Part shown: positions 44,815 through 52,841 of the stretch, one piece after another | Layout of the letters: each line of letters starts with the position of its first letter | How positions within the stretch are numbered: the first letter of the stretch is position 1 | Source: Spelaeicoccus albus | Lineage (GTDB): Bacteria > Actinomycetota > Actinomycetes > Actinomycetales > Brevibacteriaceae | DNA length: 64,000 nt | Reading direction: 5' to 3' | NCBI RefSeq assembly: GCF_013409065.1 | Contig: NZ_JACBZP010000001.1 | Location: forward strand, 2,480,001 to 2,544,000 | The notes under the pieces: generated by a model | Told to the model about the DNA's origin: nothing | Seen by the model: the letters and a program-made list of their open reading frames with translations, nothing else | The model's database searches: none | Translations under genes and position numbers: made by a program

Positions 44815-45480
44815 ATGAGGAATTCAGGATGGGCCAAGGCGACGTTGACGGTCGGCGCCGTGCTCGTGGCCGCGGCCGAGGTGGTGCACTGGCGTGCGTC
44901 GCGGGACGCCGTGCGGGCCCCGCGGTATGGTTTGCCGGATTCCGGTGCGGCGCACTCGGAAGTCATAGTGGTCCTGGGATTTCCGTCGTTCCGGTCCGGC
45001 CGGATGCATCCCTTGCAAAAATGGCGGACCGAGATTGCCGTCCGCTCGATGAACCCGGCAGCGATGAGCACACTGGTCTTCACCGGTGCCGGGCGGCCCG
45101 GCGGCAAATCGGAGGCCGCAGTGATGGCCGGCTACGCGCAGCACGAACTCGGGATTGCACCGGACCACATCGTGTTGGAAGAACACGCAACGACGACCTG
45201 GCAGAACATCCGTAACTCGATGCAGTACCTGCGCGGCGCCGACGTCGTCAAAATCGCCTCGGATCCGACTCATGCGCGCAAGGGGCGACGGTATCTCTTT
45301 CTGCAAAGCCCGGTAGTCGGCGCAAAGCTGCGGCGGACCGACGATTACCGGGTGGGGGAACGATGGTGGCTCAAGATCCCCATGCTCGGGTATGCGATGT
45401 CGGCCGGGCGCCGCCGACGTCCGGCGTCGGTCGGGGAAGATCCGAGGCCGGCCGGCGCCGACATCACGCCAGATCGCTGA
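44815..45480 (+). CDS. YdcF/SanA-like DUF218 protein
   Basis: The 221-residue protein has one N-terminal hydrophobic segment ([18 protein letters not shown]). The DUF218 core follows: [58 protein letters not shown] and [19 protein letters not shown]. Family members are envelope proteins of uncertain activity. The 3' end overlaps the convergent dehydratase gene by 17 bases. Confidence 0.88.
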   Translation: MRNSGWAKATLTVGAVLVAAAEVVHWRASRDAVRAPRYGLPDSGAAHSEVIVVLGFPSFRSGRMHPLQKWRTEIAVRSMNPAAMSTLVFTGAGRPGGKSEAAVMAGYAQHELGIAPDHIVLEEHATTTWQNIRNSMQYLRGADVVKIASDPTHARKGRRYLFLQSPVVGAKLRRTDDYRVGERWWLKIPMLGYAMSAGRRRRPASVGEDPRPAGADITPDR

Positions 45481-46396
45481 CGTCGGTGTTGGCGCCGCAC
45501 AAGACGACTGCCACCCGTTCACCGGCGGACGGCGTGTAGGCGCCGGAGTAGATGGCGGCGACAGCGCACGCAGCGCCGTATTCCAGCGCGATACGGTACG
45601 TGTTCCACAGCCACGTGCGGGCCTCGCGGATCGCGTCGTCCGGCACCAGCACGCTTGTCACGTCCGAGCTGGTGGCCGCGTCGAACCCGATATCCCCGAT
45701 TCGCCGGGCCCCCAACGAATCCGCTGCGATGCCGCCGACCTCGATGTCCACCGGCTTTCCGGCCTCGAGCGCGGAGCGAAGCGTCGGGATGCGCGTCGGC
45801 TCGACACCGACGACGCGCGCGCCTCCTGCCGTGGCAACGCCGGCCATGAGTCCGCCACCGCCCACCGCCACGACAAATGTGTCAATGGCGTCGTCGCTTT
45901 GGCGAAGCGCCTCGACGGCGAGCGTCCCGGCCCCGGCCGCGATCTCGGGCTGGTCGTAGGCATGACAAAAGATTGCGCCGGTCCGCGCGGTATGCTCCTG
46001 CGACGCCTCGAACGCGTGCGCGTATTCGGTGCCGACCTGGTGCAGCCGAGCTCCGCACGCCCGCAGCTTGTCGACCTTCGGCTGCGGCGCGGTCTCGGGC
46101 ACGAAGACGTGCGCCGGAACGCCCAACTCCGCCGCCGCCAGAGCGTTCGCCAGGCCCGCGTTGCCGCCGGACGCCGCGACGATCCCCACCTCGGGATCGA
46201 GGGTGCCGTCGTCGCGGGCCGACAGGATCCGATTGAACGCGCCGCGCAGTTTGAAACTGCCGCCGCGTTGCATGTATTCGCATTTGAACCAGCCGACGCC
46301 GGGCAGCGCCGGGTCGGCGACCTCGGCCATGGGCGTGGTGCGCACGTGTCCGGCGATGCGTCCGTTCGCCGTCAGTACGTCGTCCCGGTCGATCAC
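45464..46396 (-). CDS. PLP-dependent serine/threonine dehydratase-like protein
   Basis: The 310-residue fold-type II enzyme has the PLP Lys in RGGSFKLRGAFN (about residue 49), the Asn loop ASGGNAGLANALAAAELG and the phosphate-binding tetraglycine VGGGGLMAG. There is no ACT domain, so it is catabolic-like or a serine racemase-like enzyme. Its GTG overlaps the upstream flavoprotein stop by 4 bases. In this operon serine deamination to pyruvate would fit. Confidence 0.88.
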   Translation of the reverse strand: MIDRDDVLTANGRIAGHVRTTPMAEVADPALPGVGWFKCEYMQRGGSFKLRGAFNRILSARDDGTLDPEVGIVAASGGNAGLANALAAAELGVPAHVFVPETAPQPKVDKLRACGARLHQVGTEYAHAFEASQEHTARTGAIFCHAYDQPEIAAGAGTLAVEALRQSDDAIDTFVVAVGGGGLMAGVATAGGARVVGVEPTRIPTLRSALEAGKPVDIEVGGIAADSLGARRIGDIGFDAATSSDVTSVLVPDDAIREARTWLWNTYRIALEYGAACAVAAIYSGAYTPSAGERVAVVLCGANTDVSDLA

Positions 46397-47784
46397 CTGT
46401 CGAACACCTTGCCGGGATTCAGGATGCCGTCCGGGTCGATGGCCTGTTTGATGGCCCGCTGGATGGACAAGCTGAGTTCCCCGACCTCCGATTCGAGCGG
46501 TCCGCGCTTGAGCAGGCCGACGCCGTGTTCGCCCGTAATCGTGCCGCCGAGCTGCAGCCCGAGCATCATGACCTCGTCGAACGCCTCATGTGCGCGACGG
46601 GACTCGTCGTCGTCCGAATTGTCGAACACCACGGTCGGGTGGAAATTGCCGTCCCCGGCGTGACCGACCACGCCGATCGTCAGGTCCTTGTCGACGGCGA
46701 TCTTCGCGATGCCGTCGATCAGATCGGCCAGCCGATTGCGGGGCACGCACACGTCGTCCACCATCGTCGTGCCGAGAGTCTCGAACGCCGTGAGCACCTC
46801 GCGGCGCGCGGCAAGCAGCGCGTCGGCCTCTTGAGCGGAATCGGCGATGATGACGTCCGTGGCGTCGGCGTCGCGCAAGATCCGGGCGATCTCCTCGATC
46901 TCAGCGTCGCCGGGCGCCCCTCCGGAGTCCGACTGGGCGAGAATGACGGCGTCGACCGTCTCGTCGAACCCCAACTGGAATTCGTCGTTCACGACTTTCA
47001 CGCTCGTGCGGTCCATGAATTCGAGCAGGCTCGGAACCACCCCGGACTTCACGATCGTGGAAACGGCGGACGCCGCCTGGTTGGCGTCCGTGAAGGTCGC
47101 GGCAAGCGTGCGGGGCTTCTCGGCGGCGGCGCGAAGACGCAGCGTCGCTTCGGTGATGATGCCGAGCGTGCCCTCGGCGCCGACGAACAGCCGCGCCAAG
47201 TCGTAGCCGGCGACGCCCTTGACAGTCGTCCGGCCGGTTCGCAGCACTTGGCCGTCCGCCAGCACTACCTCCAAGGCCAGCACGTAGTCGGTGGTCACGC
47301 CGTACTTCACGCAACACAGCCCGCCGGAATTCGTCGAAAGGTTTCCGCCGATCGAACAGAATTCTTTGCTGCTGGGATCCGGCGGGTAGAACAGATCGTG
47401 TTCGGCAACGGTTCGGGCCAGGTTTGCGTTCAGCACGCCGGGCTGCGTGACGACGTACCGATTTGCCTCGTCAATGTGCAGCACCTCGTCCATGGCCTCG
47501 ACGGTGATCACGATACAGCCGTCGATGGCGTTCGCCGCGCCGGCCAAGCCGCTGCGCACCCCTTGCGGCACAACCGGGATGCGGAATTCGTGCGCGATTT
47601 TCATGGCGGCGGAAACCTCGGCGGTCTCCCGTGCTCGGACGACGGCCAACGGCATGCCCGACTCGCAGAACATGGCGCGGTCGATCCGATACGACTCCAT
47701 CAGGTCCGGGTCGGTCAGGAGGCTGCGATCCGGCAACGTCTGCCGGAGGGCAGCCAACGCCGCCGATCTATCTGGCTCGTTCAT
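46393..47784 (-). CDS. FAD-linked oxidase, glycolate oxidase GlcD / D-lactate dehydrogenase-like
   Basis: The 463-residue flavoprotein has the PCMH FAD-binding domain (VPQGVRSGLAGAANAIDGCIVITVEAMDEVLHID and PDPSSKEFCSIGGNLSTNSGGLCCVKYGVT) and a GlcD-type C-terminal domain ending ITGEHGVGLLKRGPLESEVG. It oxidises a 2-hydroxy acid, glycolate or D-lactate. The neighbouring glyoxylate aminotransferase points to glycolate. No GlcE/GlcF subunits are encoded nearby. Confidence 0.9.
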   Translation of the reverse strand: MNEPDRSAALAALRQTLPDRSLLTDPDLMESYRIDRAMFCESGMPLAVVRARETAEVSAAMKIAHEFRIPVVPQGVRSGLAGAANAIDGCIVITVEAMDEVLHIDEANRYVVTQPGVLNANLARTVAEHDLFYPPDPSSKEFCSIGGNLSTNSGGLCCVKYGVTTDYVLALEVVLADGQVLRTGRTTVKGVAGYDLARLFVGAEGTLGIITEATLRLRAAAEKPRTLAATFTDANQAASAVSTIVKSGVVPSLLEFMDRTSVKVVNDEFQLGFDETVDAVILAQSDSGGAPGDAEIEEIARILRDADATDVIIADSAQEADALLAARREVLTAFETLGTTMVDDVCVPRNRLADLIDGIAKIAVDKDLTIGVVGHAGDGNFHPTVVFDNSDDDESRRAHEAFDEVMMLGLQLGGTITGEHGVGLLKRGPLESEVGELSLSIQRAIKQAIDPDGILNPGKVFDR

Positions 47785-47804
47785 TCTATTCAGACCTCAT
47801 CAAA

Positions 47805-48902
47805 CTACGCGTTTTTGATTGCTTCTTCGATGGCTCCCAAGAGCAGTGCGACTGACGCATCGTTCGCGTTCGGCCCCATCAGGCCGATGCGCCACACGGT
47901 GTCCGCGTATTCGCCGACGCCGCCGCCGATTTCGATGTCGAAGTTCGTGAGCAGGAACGCGCGAGCGGCGGCCGAATCGACGCCGTCCGGAACCTTGACA
48001 GTGGTCAGCTGCGGCAGGCGATGGCCTTCGGCCGCAAAGAGGTCGAGCCCCATGTCCTGAAGGCCGGTCTGCAGTTTGCGCCCGGCAGCTTCGTGGCGGG
48101 CCCACGCGTTCTCGATGCCTTCTGCCGTGATGCGGTCAAGGGCCGCTTCGAGGCTGGCGACCATGGCGACGGGCGCAGTGTGGTGGTAGGTGCGGCCGCC
48201 GCCGGAGTTGCCGCCGACGTACCCGCCCAGCAGGCCAAGGTCCATGTACCACGACTGCGGAGTCTCGACGCGACGAGAGAACGCGGCGTCGCTGATGGTG
48301 AACGGAGCCAAACCGGGAGCGACCCCCAGGCACTTTTGCGTTCCCGCATAGCCGACGTCGATGCCCCAGTCATCGGCGCGCAGCTCGCTGCCGCCGATAG
48401 AGGTGACCGCATCGGCGATCAACAAGGCATCGCCCTTGACCGAGCCGAGCGCCTTGATGTCCGACAGCACGCCCGTCGACGTTTCGGCGTGCACTGCAGC
48501 AATCACTGTCGGGTTGGGGTGGGCCGCCGCGACGCGTTCGACGTCGATCGGCTGTCCGAAATCGTGGTCGACGCGGACGACCTCGGCGCCGCACCGCGAC
48601 GCGACCTCGCACATGCGCTGGCCAAAAAGACCATTGACGGCGATGACTGCCACGTCGCCCTTCGAGAGCGTGTTGACGAACGCAGTTTCCATGCCCAGCG
48701 AACCGGTTCCGCTGAGCGGAAGGGTGCGTGAGTTCGTTGTGCCCCATACGCGGCGCAGGCCCTCGCACGTGTTGTCGAGCCGGGTGATGAAATCCGGATC
48801 CAAATGCCCCAGGAGCGGATACCCGAGCGCAGCGGTGGCCTCGGGATACGGGTTGGAGGGGCCCGGTCCGAACAAGTGCCGGTTGGGGATCATCGTGGGC
48901 AT
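47805..48902 (-). CDS. Class V aminotransferase, alanine/serine-glyoxylate aminotransferase family
   Basis: The 365-residue protein starts NRHLFGPGPSNPYPEATAAL and has LLIADAVTSIGGSELRADDWGIDVGYAGTQKCLGVAPGLAPFTIS with the PLP Lys in GTQKCLG. This fits the alanine/serine-glyoxylate (or PucG purine-catabolic) group. It makes glycine from glyoxylate using an amino-acid donor. It is the first gene of the operon with the glycolate-oxidase-like and dehydratase genes (20 bases and a 4-base overlap). Confidence 0.9.
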   Translation of the reverse strand: MPTMIPNRHLFGPGPSNPYPEATAALGYPLLGHLDPDFITRLDNTCEGLRRVWGTTNSRTLPLSGTGSLGMETAFVNTLSKGDVAVIAVNGLFGQRMCEVASRCGAEVVRVDHDFGQPIDVERVAAAHPNPTVIAAVHAETSTGVLSDIKALGSVKGDALLIADAVTSIGGSELRADDWGIDVGYAGTQKCLGVAPGLAPFTISDAAFSRRVETPQSWYMDLGLLGGYVGGNSGGGRTYHHTAPVAMVASLEAALDRITAEGIENAWARHEAAGRKLQTGLQDMGLDLFAAEGHRLPQLTTVKVPDGVDSAAARAFLLTNFDIEIGGGVGEYADTVWRIGLMGPNANDASVALLLGAIEEAIKNA

Positions 48903-48991
48903 TCTTTCCTCTTTCCGATCGAATATATGTGCCTCATTTCACTATAGTTCTCGCGCGCGGACAGGGGCCAGGACGCCGCTACCATCGGTTC

Positions 48992-49585
48992 ATGGGATTC
49001 TCGCGCGCCGAGTTGGAAGCGTTTCGCGGCCAAGCCGTTCCGGATCTGCTGCCCGAACCGCTGGAACTGCTATTTGTCGGCATCAATCCGGGGCTTTGGT
49101 CGGCCGCCACCAAGACTCATTTCGCCAAGCGCGGTAATCGGTTTTATCCGGCGCTCTACCGGGCCGGCATCACCGGCACGCTCATTGACGCCGCCGACGG
49201 GTACAAGCCCGGCGACCGTGAACAGCTTGAGCGACGGGGGATCGGCATCAGCAATATCTGCCCGATCGCGACGGCGCGCGCCGATGAGCTTTCCCGTGAT
49301 GACTTGCGCCGCGGAGCGAAGTCGCTGAGTGACTTGGTGACGGCGCGGCGTCCGGCCGTCGTTGCCATTCTCGGGGTGACCGCTTACCGGACCGCGTTCG
49401 ATAGTCCGAAAGCGGCGACCGGAAAGCAGTCGTCGCCTTGGCCGGAATCCCAGTTGTACGTCGTCCCGAATCCCAGCGGCCTCAATGCGCACGCCACTCT
49501 CGCCAGCCTGGCCGCCGACTATCGGGAGGTTGCCATTGCGGCTGGAATCCGTCTCACTCCGCCGAGTGGCGGCGAACGGTCATAA
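48992..49585 (+). CDS. mug: Mismatch-specific uracil/thymine DNA glycosylase (Mug family)
   Basis: The 197-residue protein has the catalytic motif FVGINPGLWSAATKTHFAKRGNRFYPAL and the DNA-intercalation motif VVPNPSGLNAH of the Mug/TDG family. It removes U or T mispaired with G. The ATG at 48992 starts the family domain. The final codons (PPSGGERS) and stop lie inside a palindromic repeat element, so the natural C-terminus may have been replaced by the repeat. Confidence 0.92.
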   Translation: MGFSRAELEAFRGQAVPDLLPEPLELLFVGINPGLWSAATKTHFAKRGNRFYPALYRAGITGTLIDAADGYKPGDREQLERRGIGISNICPIATARADELSRDDLRRGAKSLSDLVTARRPAVVAILGVTAYRTAFDSPKAATGKQSSPWPESQLYVVPNPSGLNAHATLASLAADYREVAIAAGIRLTPPSGGERS

Positions 49586-49623
49586 AATCGAGCGATTTTC
49601 AGCCGTTCGCCGCCACTCGGCGG
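49559..49623. repeat. Long palindromic repeat, copy 3 (overlaps the mug 3' end)
   Basis: Left arm CGCCGAGTGGCGGCGAACGG (49559-49578) pairs with the right arm ending at 49623; inner bases ATAAAATCG/CGATTTT extend the stem around an AG loop. It matches copies 1 and 2 with GCGG for GTGG, changed compensatorily on both arms. The rest of the 279-base gap to the helicase gene has no gene I can see and probably forms the helicase mRNA leader. Confidence 0.85.
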
Positions 49624-49864
49624 GATGGGAAGGCAAAGCGCGGCGGCAGCGAGATACGTCACACCCGGGAACGCCGGCGTGACTTTGCCTAGTGCCGACC
49701 CGCATACTTGAAACCAAGCGGGGTCGCCGCCTCAATGCACTGCGAAACTCCCCACGGATTTCCGTTTCTTGGCATGAGGCGCAGCTGACAATAGTCGTCC
49801 TTTCGGCCCGAGGATCGACTTCACCCCAGTGCGCCGGACGCCGGCGACGAACTTTAAGGCCTTC

Positions 49865-51271
49865 ATGACCACGCAAACTCTAGACAATACTGCCGCGCCC
49901 ACTTCCGAGCCGGCTCCGACATTCGCCCAATTGGACGTCCCCGCAAAACTTCGCAACGTGCTGAGCGAGCAGGGAATGACCACTGCGTTTCCGATCCAGG
50001 CGGCCACTCTCCCCAGTACTCTGGCCGGCCGCGACGTGCTCGGCCGCGGCAAGACGGGCAGCGGCAAGACTCTCGCCTTCGCGTTGCCGCTCGTTGCACG
50101 ATTGAGCGAAAACCCCGGACGTCGTCCGAATCGCCCCCGCGGGCTGGTGCTGGCACCGACCCGCGAGCTTGCCAATCAGATTGCCGCGGTCATCGAACCA
50201 CTTGCCGAGGCGGCCCGGCTCAAGGTCACCACGATCTTCGGCGGTGTCACGCAGGGCCGGCAGGTGCGTGCCCTCGAGGGCGGCGTCGACATCGTCGTGG
50301 CCTGCCCCGGCCGGCTCGAAGACTTGATGAACCAGCGTCATATCTCGCTGGGTGATGTCGAGACCACCGTGCTGGACGAGGCGGATCACATGGCCGACCT
50401 CGGGTTCCTTCCCGGAGTCAAGCGCATTCTCGATGCGACGCCGAAAGGCCAGCGCATGTTGTTCTCGGCGACACTCGACCGCGGTATCGACGTAATCGTG
50501 AAACGCTACCTCGACCGGCCGCTCACGCATTCGGTCGACTCGGCCGAATCGCCGATCTCTTCCATGACTCATCACGTTTTCGGTGTGGGAGATCCTGCCG
50601 AAAAGCGCGCAGTCGTACATGAACTGGCGTCCGGAACCGGACGCCGGGTGTTCTTCACCCGCACGAAACACACAGCGAAAAAGCTCGCCAGGCAGCTGAC
50701 GGCGTCCGGAATTCCGGCGGTCGACCTGCAAGGCAACCTTTCGCAGCCGGCCCGTGAACGTAACTTGGCGGCCTTCTCCAGCGGTACTGCCCGCGTCATG
50801 GTCGCGACGGACATCGCCGCCCGCGGCATCCACGTGGACGACATTGATCTGGTCGTGCACGTCGACCCGCCGACCGAGCACAAGGCGTACCTGCACCGGT
50901 CGGGACGTACCGCGCGCGCCGGATCCGGTGGAACGGTCGTCACTATGGTGCTGCCGACCGAACGCCAGGACGTCAAGACGATGCTGCGCCGGGCGAAGAT
51001 CGACGCGCGGCTCCAAGCCGTTGCTCCGGACTCCGCTCCCGTCGCCGGACTCGTGGGGGAGAAGGCGCCGTATGTTGAGCCGCCGGCCCCGCAGGCGCAG
51101 CAACAAAAATCGCAGCGCAATTCTTCGGGCAATTCGCGGCGCAACCCATCGGGTCGGCGCGGTGGGTCGCAGGCTCGCGGAGCCGGCGGAAGCGGAGAGC
51201 GCGGAGACAGCCGGCGTAGTCGGAACTCGCGCAGCCGCAGGCCGAATCGGTCGCCGAACCGCGGCCGCTAA
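49865..51271 (+). CDS. DEAD-box RNA helicase
   Basis: The 468-residue helicase has the Q motif region TTAFPIQAATLP, Walker A GRGKTGSGKT, PTRELANQ, VLDEADHMADLGF, FSATL, ATDIAARGIHVDDIDLVVH and HRSGRTARAG. A C-terminal tail of about 80 residues rich in Arg, Ser, Gly and Asn is typical of cold-shock RhlE/CsdA-like helicases that act on ribosomal RNA. ATG 49865 is chosen as the start of the family domain. The 3' end overlaps the convergent gene by 4 bases. Confidence 0.93.
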   Translation: MTTQTLDNTAAPTSEPAPTFAQLDVPAKLRNVLSEQGMTTAFPIQAATLPSTLAGRDVLGRGKTGSGKTLAFALPLVARLSENPGRRPNRPRGLVLAPTRELANQIAAVIEPLAEAARLKVTTIFGGVTQGRQVRALEGGVDIVVACPGRLEDLMNQRHISLGDVETTVLDEADHMADLGFLPGVKRILDATPKGQRMLFSATLDRGIDVIVKRYLDRPLTHSVDSAESPISSMTHHVFGVGDPAEKRAVVHELASGTGRRVFFTRTKHTAKKLARQLTASGIPAVDLQGNLSQPARERNLAAFSSGTARVMVATDIAARGIHVDDIDLVVHVDPPTEHKAYLHRSGRTARAGSGGTVVTMVLPTERQDVKTMLRRAKIDARLQAVAPDSAPVAGLVGEKAPYVEPPAPQAQQQKSQRNSSGNSRRNPSGRRGGSQARGAGGSGERGDSRRSRNSRSRRPNRSPNRGR

Positions 51272-51930
51272 CCGAGCGTCGCCAGACCGATCACTGCCAG
51301 CACTATCAGGACGCCGCACACGGTCAGCACGTCCTTGTTCCAGGCGGTGATCGGCTTCGCGTCGCCGGTCGAAGCGGCATCCCCGCGCTGTGTTTTGAAC
51401 TTGCTCCAGCGGTTTGCCGCCGAAGCCGCGGCACCGCTCAAGGTATGACCGGGCAGGCGATTGACTGGATCGGAATCGGCGATCAAGCTTTCGGCGGGTA
51501 TTTGAGCGGAGAGGCTTGCCTCGGTACTTCCCGGAGTAAAGGTGTCCCCATACGGGCTGCCGCTGCTGCTGAGCGTATTGCCGACCGGCTGCTTCTTTGG
51601 TGCCGGGACGGCGACTGCGGTGTACGTGCCGGAGGCGGTGATGGCTGTCAGTCCGCGGCGGAAACCGAGTTCGGTGAGCGTCTTCCACGGCACGTGAATG
51701 CGGCGGAGAATATTGCCGATATCGACACCGGAGTCGGTCACGCGGACGAACGGCCGTTCGATCACTGCCCACACCAGTGCGGCAAAGAGGAGCGGCAACG
51801 CGCCGAGGTGGACAAGCCCGTACCAGCCGCTCACCTGCACAATCGTCAATAACGCCAGCGCCGCGATGATTCCGGCCACCACGATTGTTGCGTGCCCGGA
51901 AATTCTGCGAAATGTCACTGCCTGTGCCAT
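51268..51930 (-). CDS. Membrane protein with bacterial PH domain (paralogue 1)
   Basis: The 220-residue protein has two N-terminal transmembrane segments (ATIVVAGIIAALALLTIVQV, LGALPLLFAALVWAVI), then FVRVTDSGVDIGNILRRIHVPWKTLTELGFRRGLTAITASGTYTAVAVPAPKK, a bPH-type domain. A variable linker and a C-terminal membrane helix (VLTVCGVLIVLAVIGLAT) follow. It is paralogous to the next gene. ATG 51930 is chosen; GGGG lies just upstream. Function unknown. Confidence 0.82.
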   Translation of the reverse strand: MAQAVTFRRISGHATIVVAGIIAALALLTIVQVSGWYGLVHLGALPLLFAALVWAVIERPFVRVTDSGVDIGNILRRIHVPWKTLTELGFRRGLTAITASGTYTAVAVPAPKKQPVGNTLSSSGSPYGDTFTPGSTEASLSAQIPAESLIADSDPVNRLPGHTLSGAAASAANRWSKFKTQRGDAASTGDAKPITAWNKDVLTVCGVLIVLAVIGLATLG

Positions 51931-51937
51931 GGCGCCC

Positions 51938-52567
51938 CTAACTCCTGGTTGCAAGTCCTATCGCAGTCAGGACTATCAAAATGCCGCATATGCTCACGAC
52001 GTCCTTGTGCCAGGTCGTTGTCGGCTTCGCATCGTCAAGACGCGGGTTGTCGAGATGGCCCGCGTCTTTGAGACTCTCCCAGCGCTTTGACGCGGATACG
52101 GCGGCTTCGCTTTCAACGCTGTCGGTTCGTCTCTTCTGCGAATTTTTGTCCAGTAAGCTCGCTGCCGATTGTGAGGCCTTTTGCTGCATGACGCTCGTCC
52201 CACCGGCAAGAGTGCTGCCCAGCGACGGCCGTTTCGGCGCCGGAACCGACCAAGCCGTGTACTTGCCAAAGCTTGTCACGACCCGAAGCCCCCATCTCAG
52301 TTCGAGGTCGGTGACCGATGGCCACGGAATGTGGACCAGTCGCGCGATATTTCCGATGTCGATTCCGCCGTCGGAGACACGAAGGAAGGGTCTGTCAAAG
52401 ATGGCCCAGACCAACGCAGCGAAGAGCAGCGGTATGGCTCCGTAGTGCAACAGCCCCGGCACGCCGTCCGAGACTGCGATAGTCACGAGGACGGCGACGG
52501 CCGTGGCCGCCGATCCGATGGACAGCACCCGGCCGGACGTGCTGCGAAAAGTCTCGACTTCGCCCAT
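51938..52567 (-). CDS. Membrane protein with bacterial PH domain (paralogue 2)
   Basis: The 209-residue protein has the same layout as its downstream neighbour: YGAIPLLFAALVWAIFDRPFLRVSDGGIDIGNIARLVHIPWPSVTDLELRWGLRVVTSFGKYTAWSVPAPKR and a C-terminal VSICGILIVLTAIGLAT helix. The two genes are 7 bases apart and arose by tandem duplication. The start may be 52567 or 52576. Confidence 0.8.
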   Translation of the reverse strand: MGEVETFRSTSGRVLSIGSAATAVAVLVTIAVSDGVPGLLHYGAIPLLFAALVWAIFDRPFLRVSDGGIDIGNIARLVHIPWPSVTDLELRWGLRVVTSFGKYTAWSVPAPKRPSLGSTLAGGTSVMQQKASQSAASLLDKNSQKRRTDSVESEAAVSASKRWESLKDAGHLDNPRLDDAKPTTTWHKDVVSICGILIVLTAIGLATRS

Positions 52568-52733
52568 GTTTTCCACTGTGCCACATCGCGTTCGCCGCCC
52601 ACGGCCACTGCGGCAAATTTCGCGGTCCGCAGCGTCGCTATCGAAGCTGATTTTCGGATACTCGGTCGCGTATCAACTAGGTAACGATCGAGCGAAAACC
52701 CACCCCTGCGTTAATGTGCGTTGTCTCACTATG

Positions 52734-52762
52734 TGTACAGTCAACGAGTTCATAGCTATAGT
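52734..52762 (+). promoter_or_regulatory. Possible promoter of the oligopeptide transporter operon
   Basis: TGTACA (52734-52739) and TATAGT (52757-52762) are spaced 17 bases, about 80 bases upstream of the binding-protein start. It is a sigma-A-like candidate only; other boxes are possible in this AT-richer leader. Confidence 0.4.
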
Positions 52763-52841
52763 TTCGGCTGCTCGGAGTATGCACGATCTGCGTTCTCAAT
52801 CAGTCGAAGCAGGCATAGGTGCCTTGCTCCATGGAGGAACA

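Noticed and set aside
49880-51772. Minus-strand open frame of 630 codons
   Set aside because: It is antisense to the DEAD-box helicase and runs over the PH-domain gene; composition (Arg/His/Gln rich) is that of a shadow frame.
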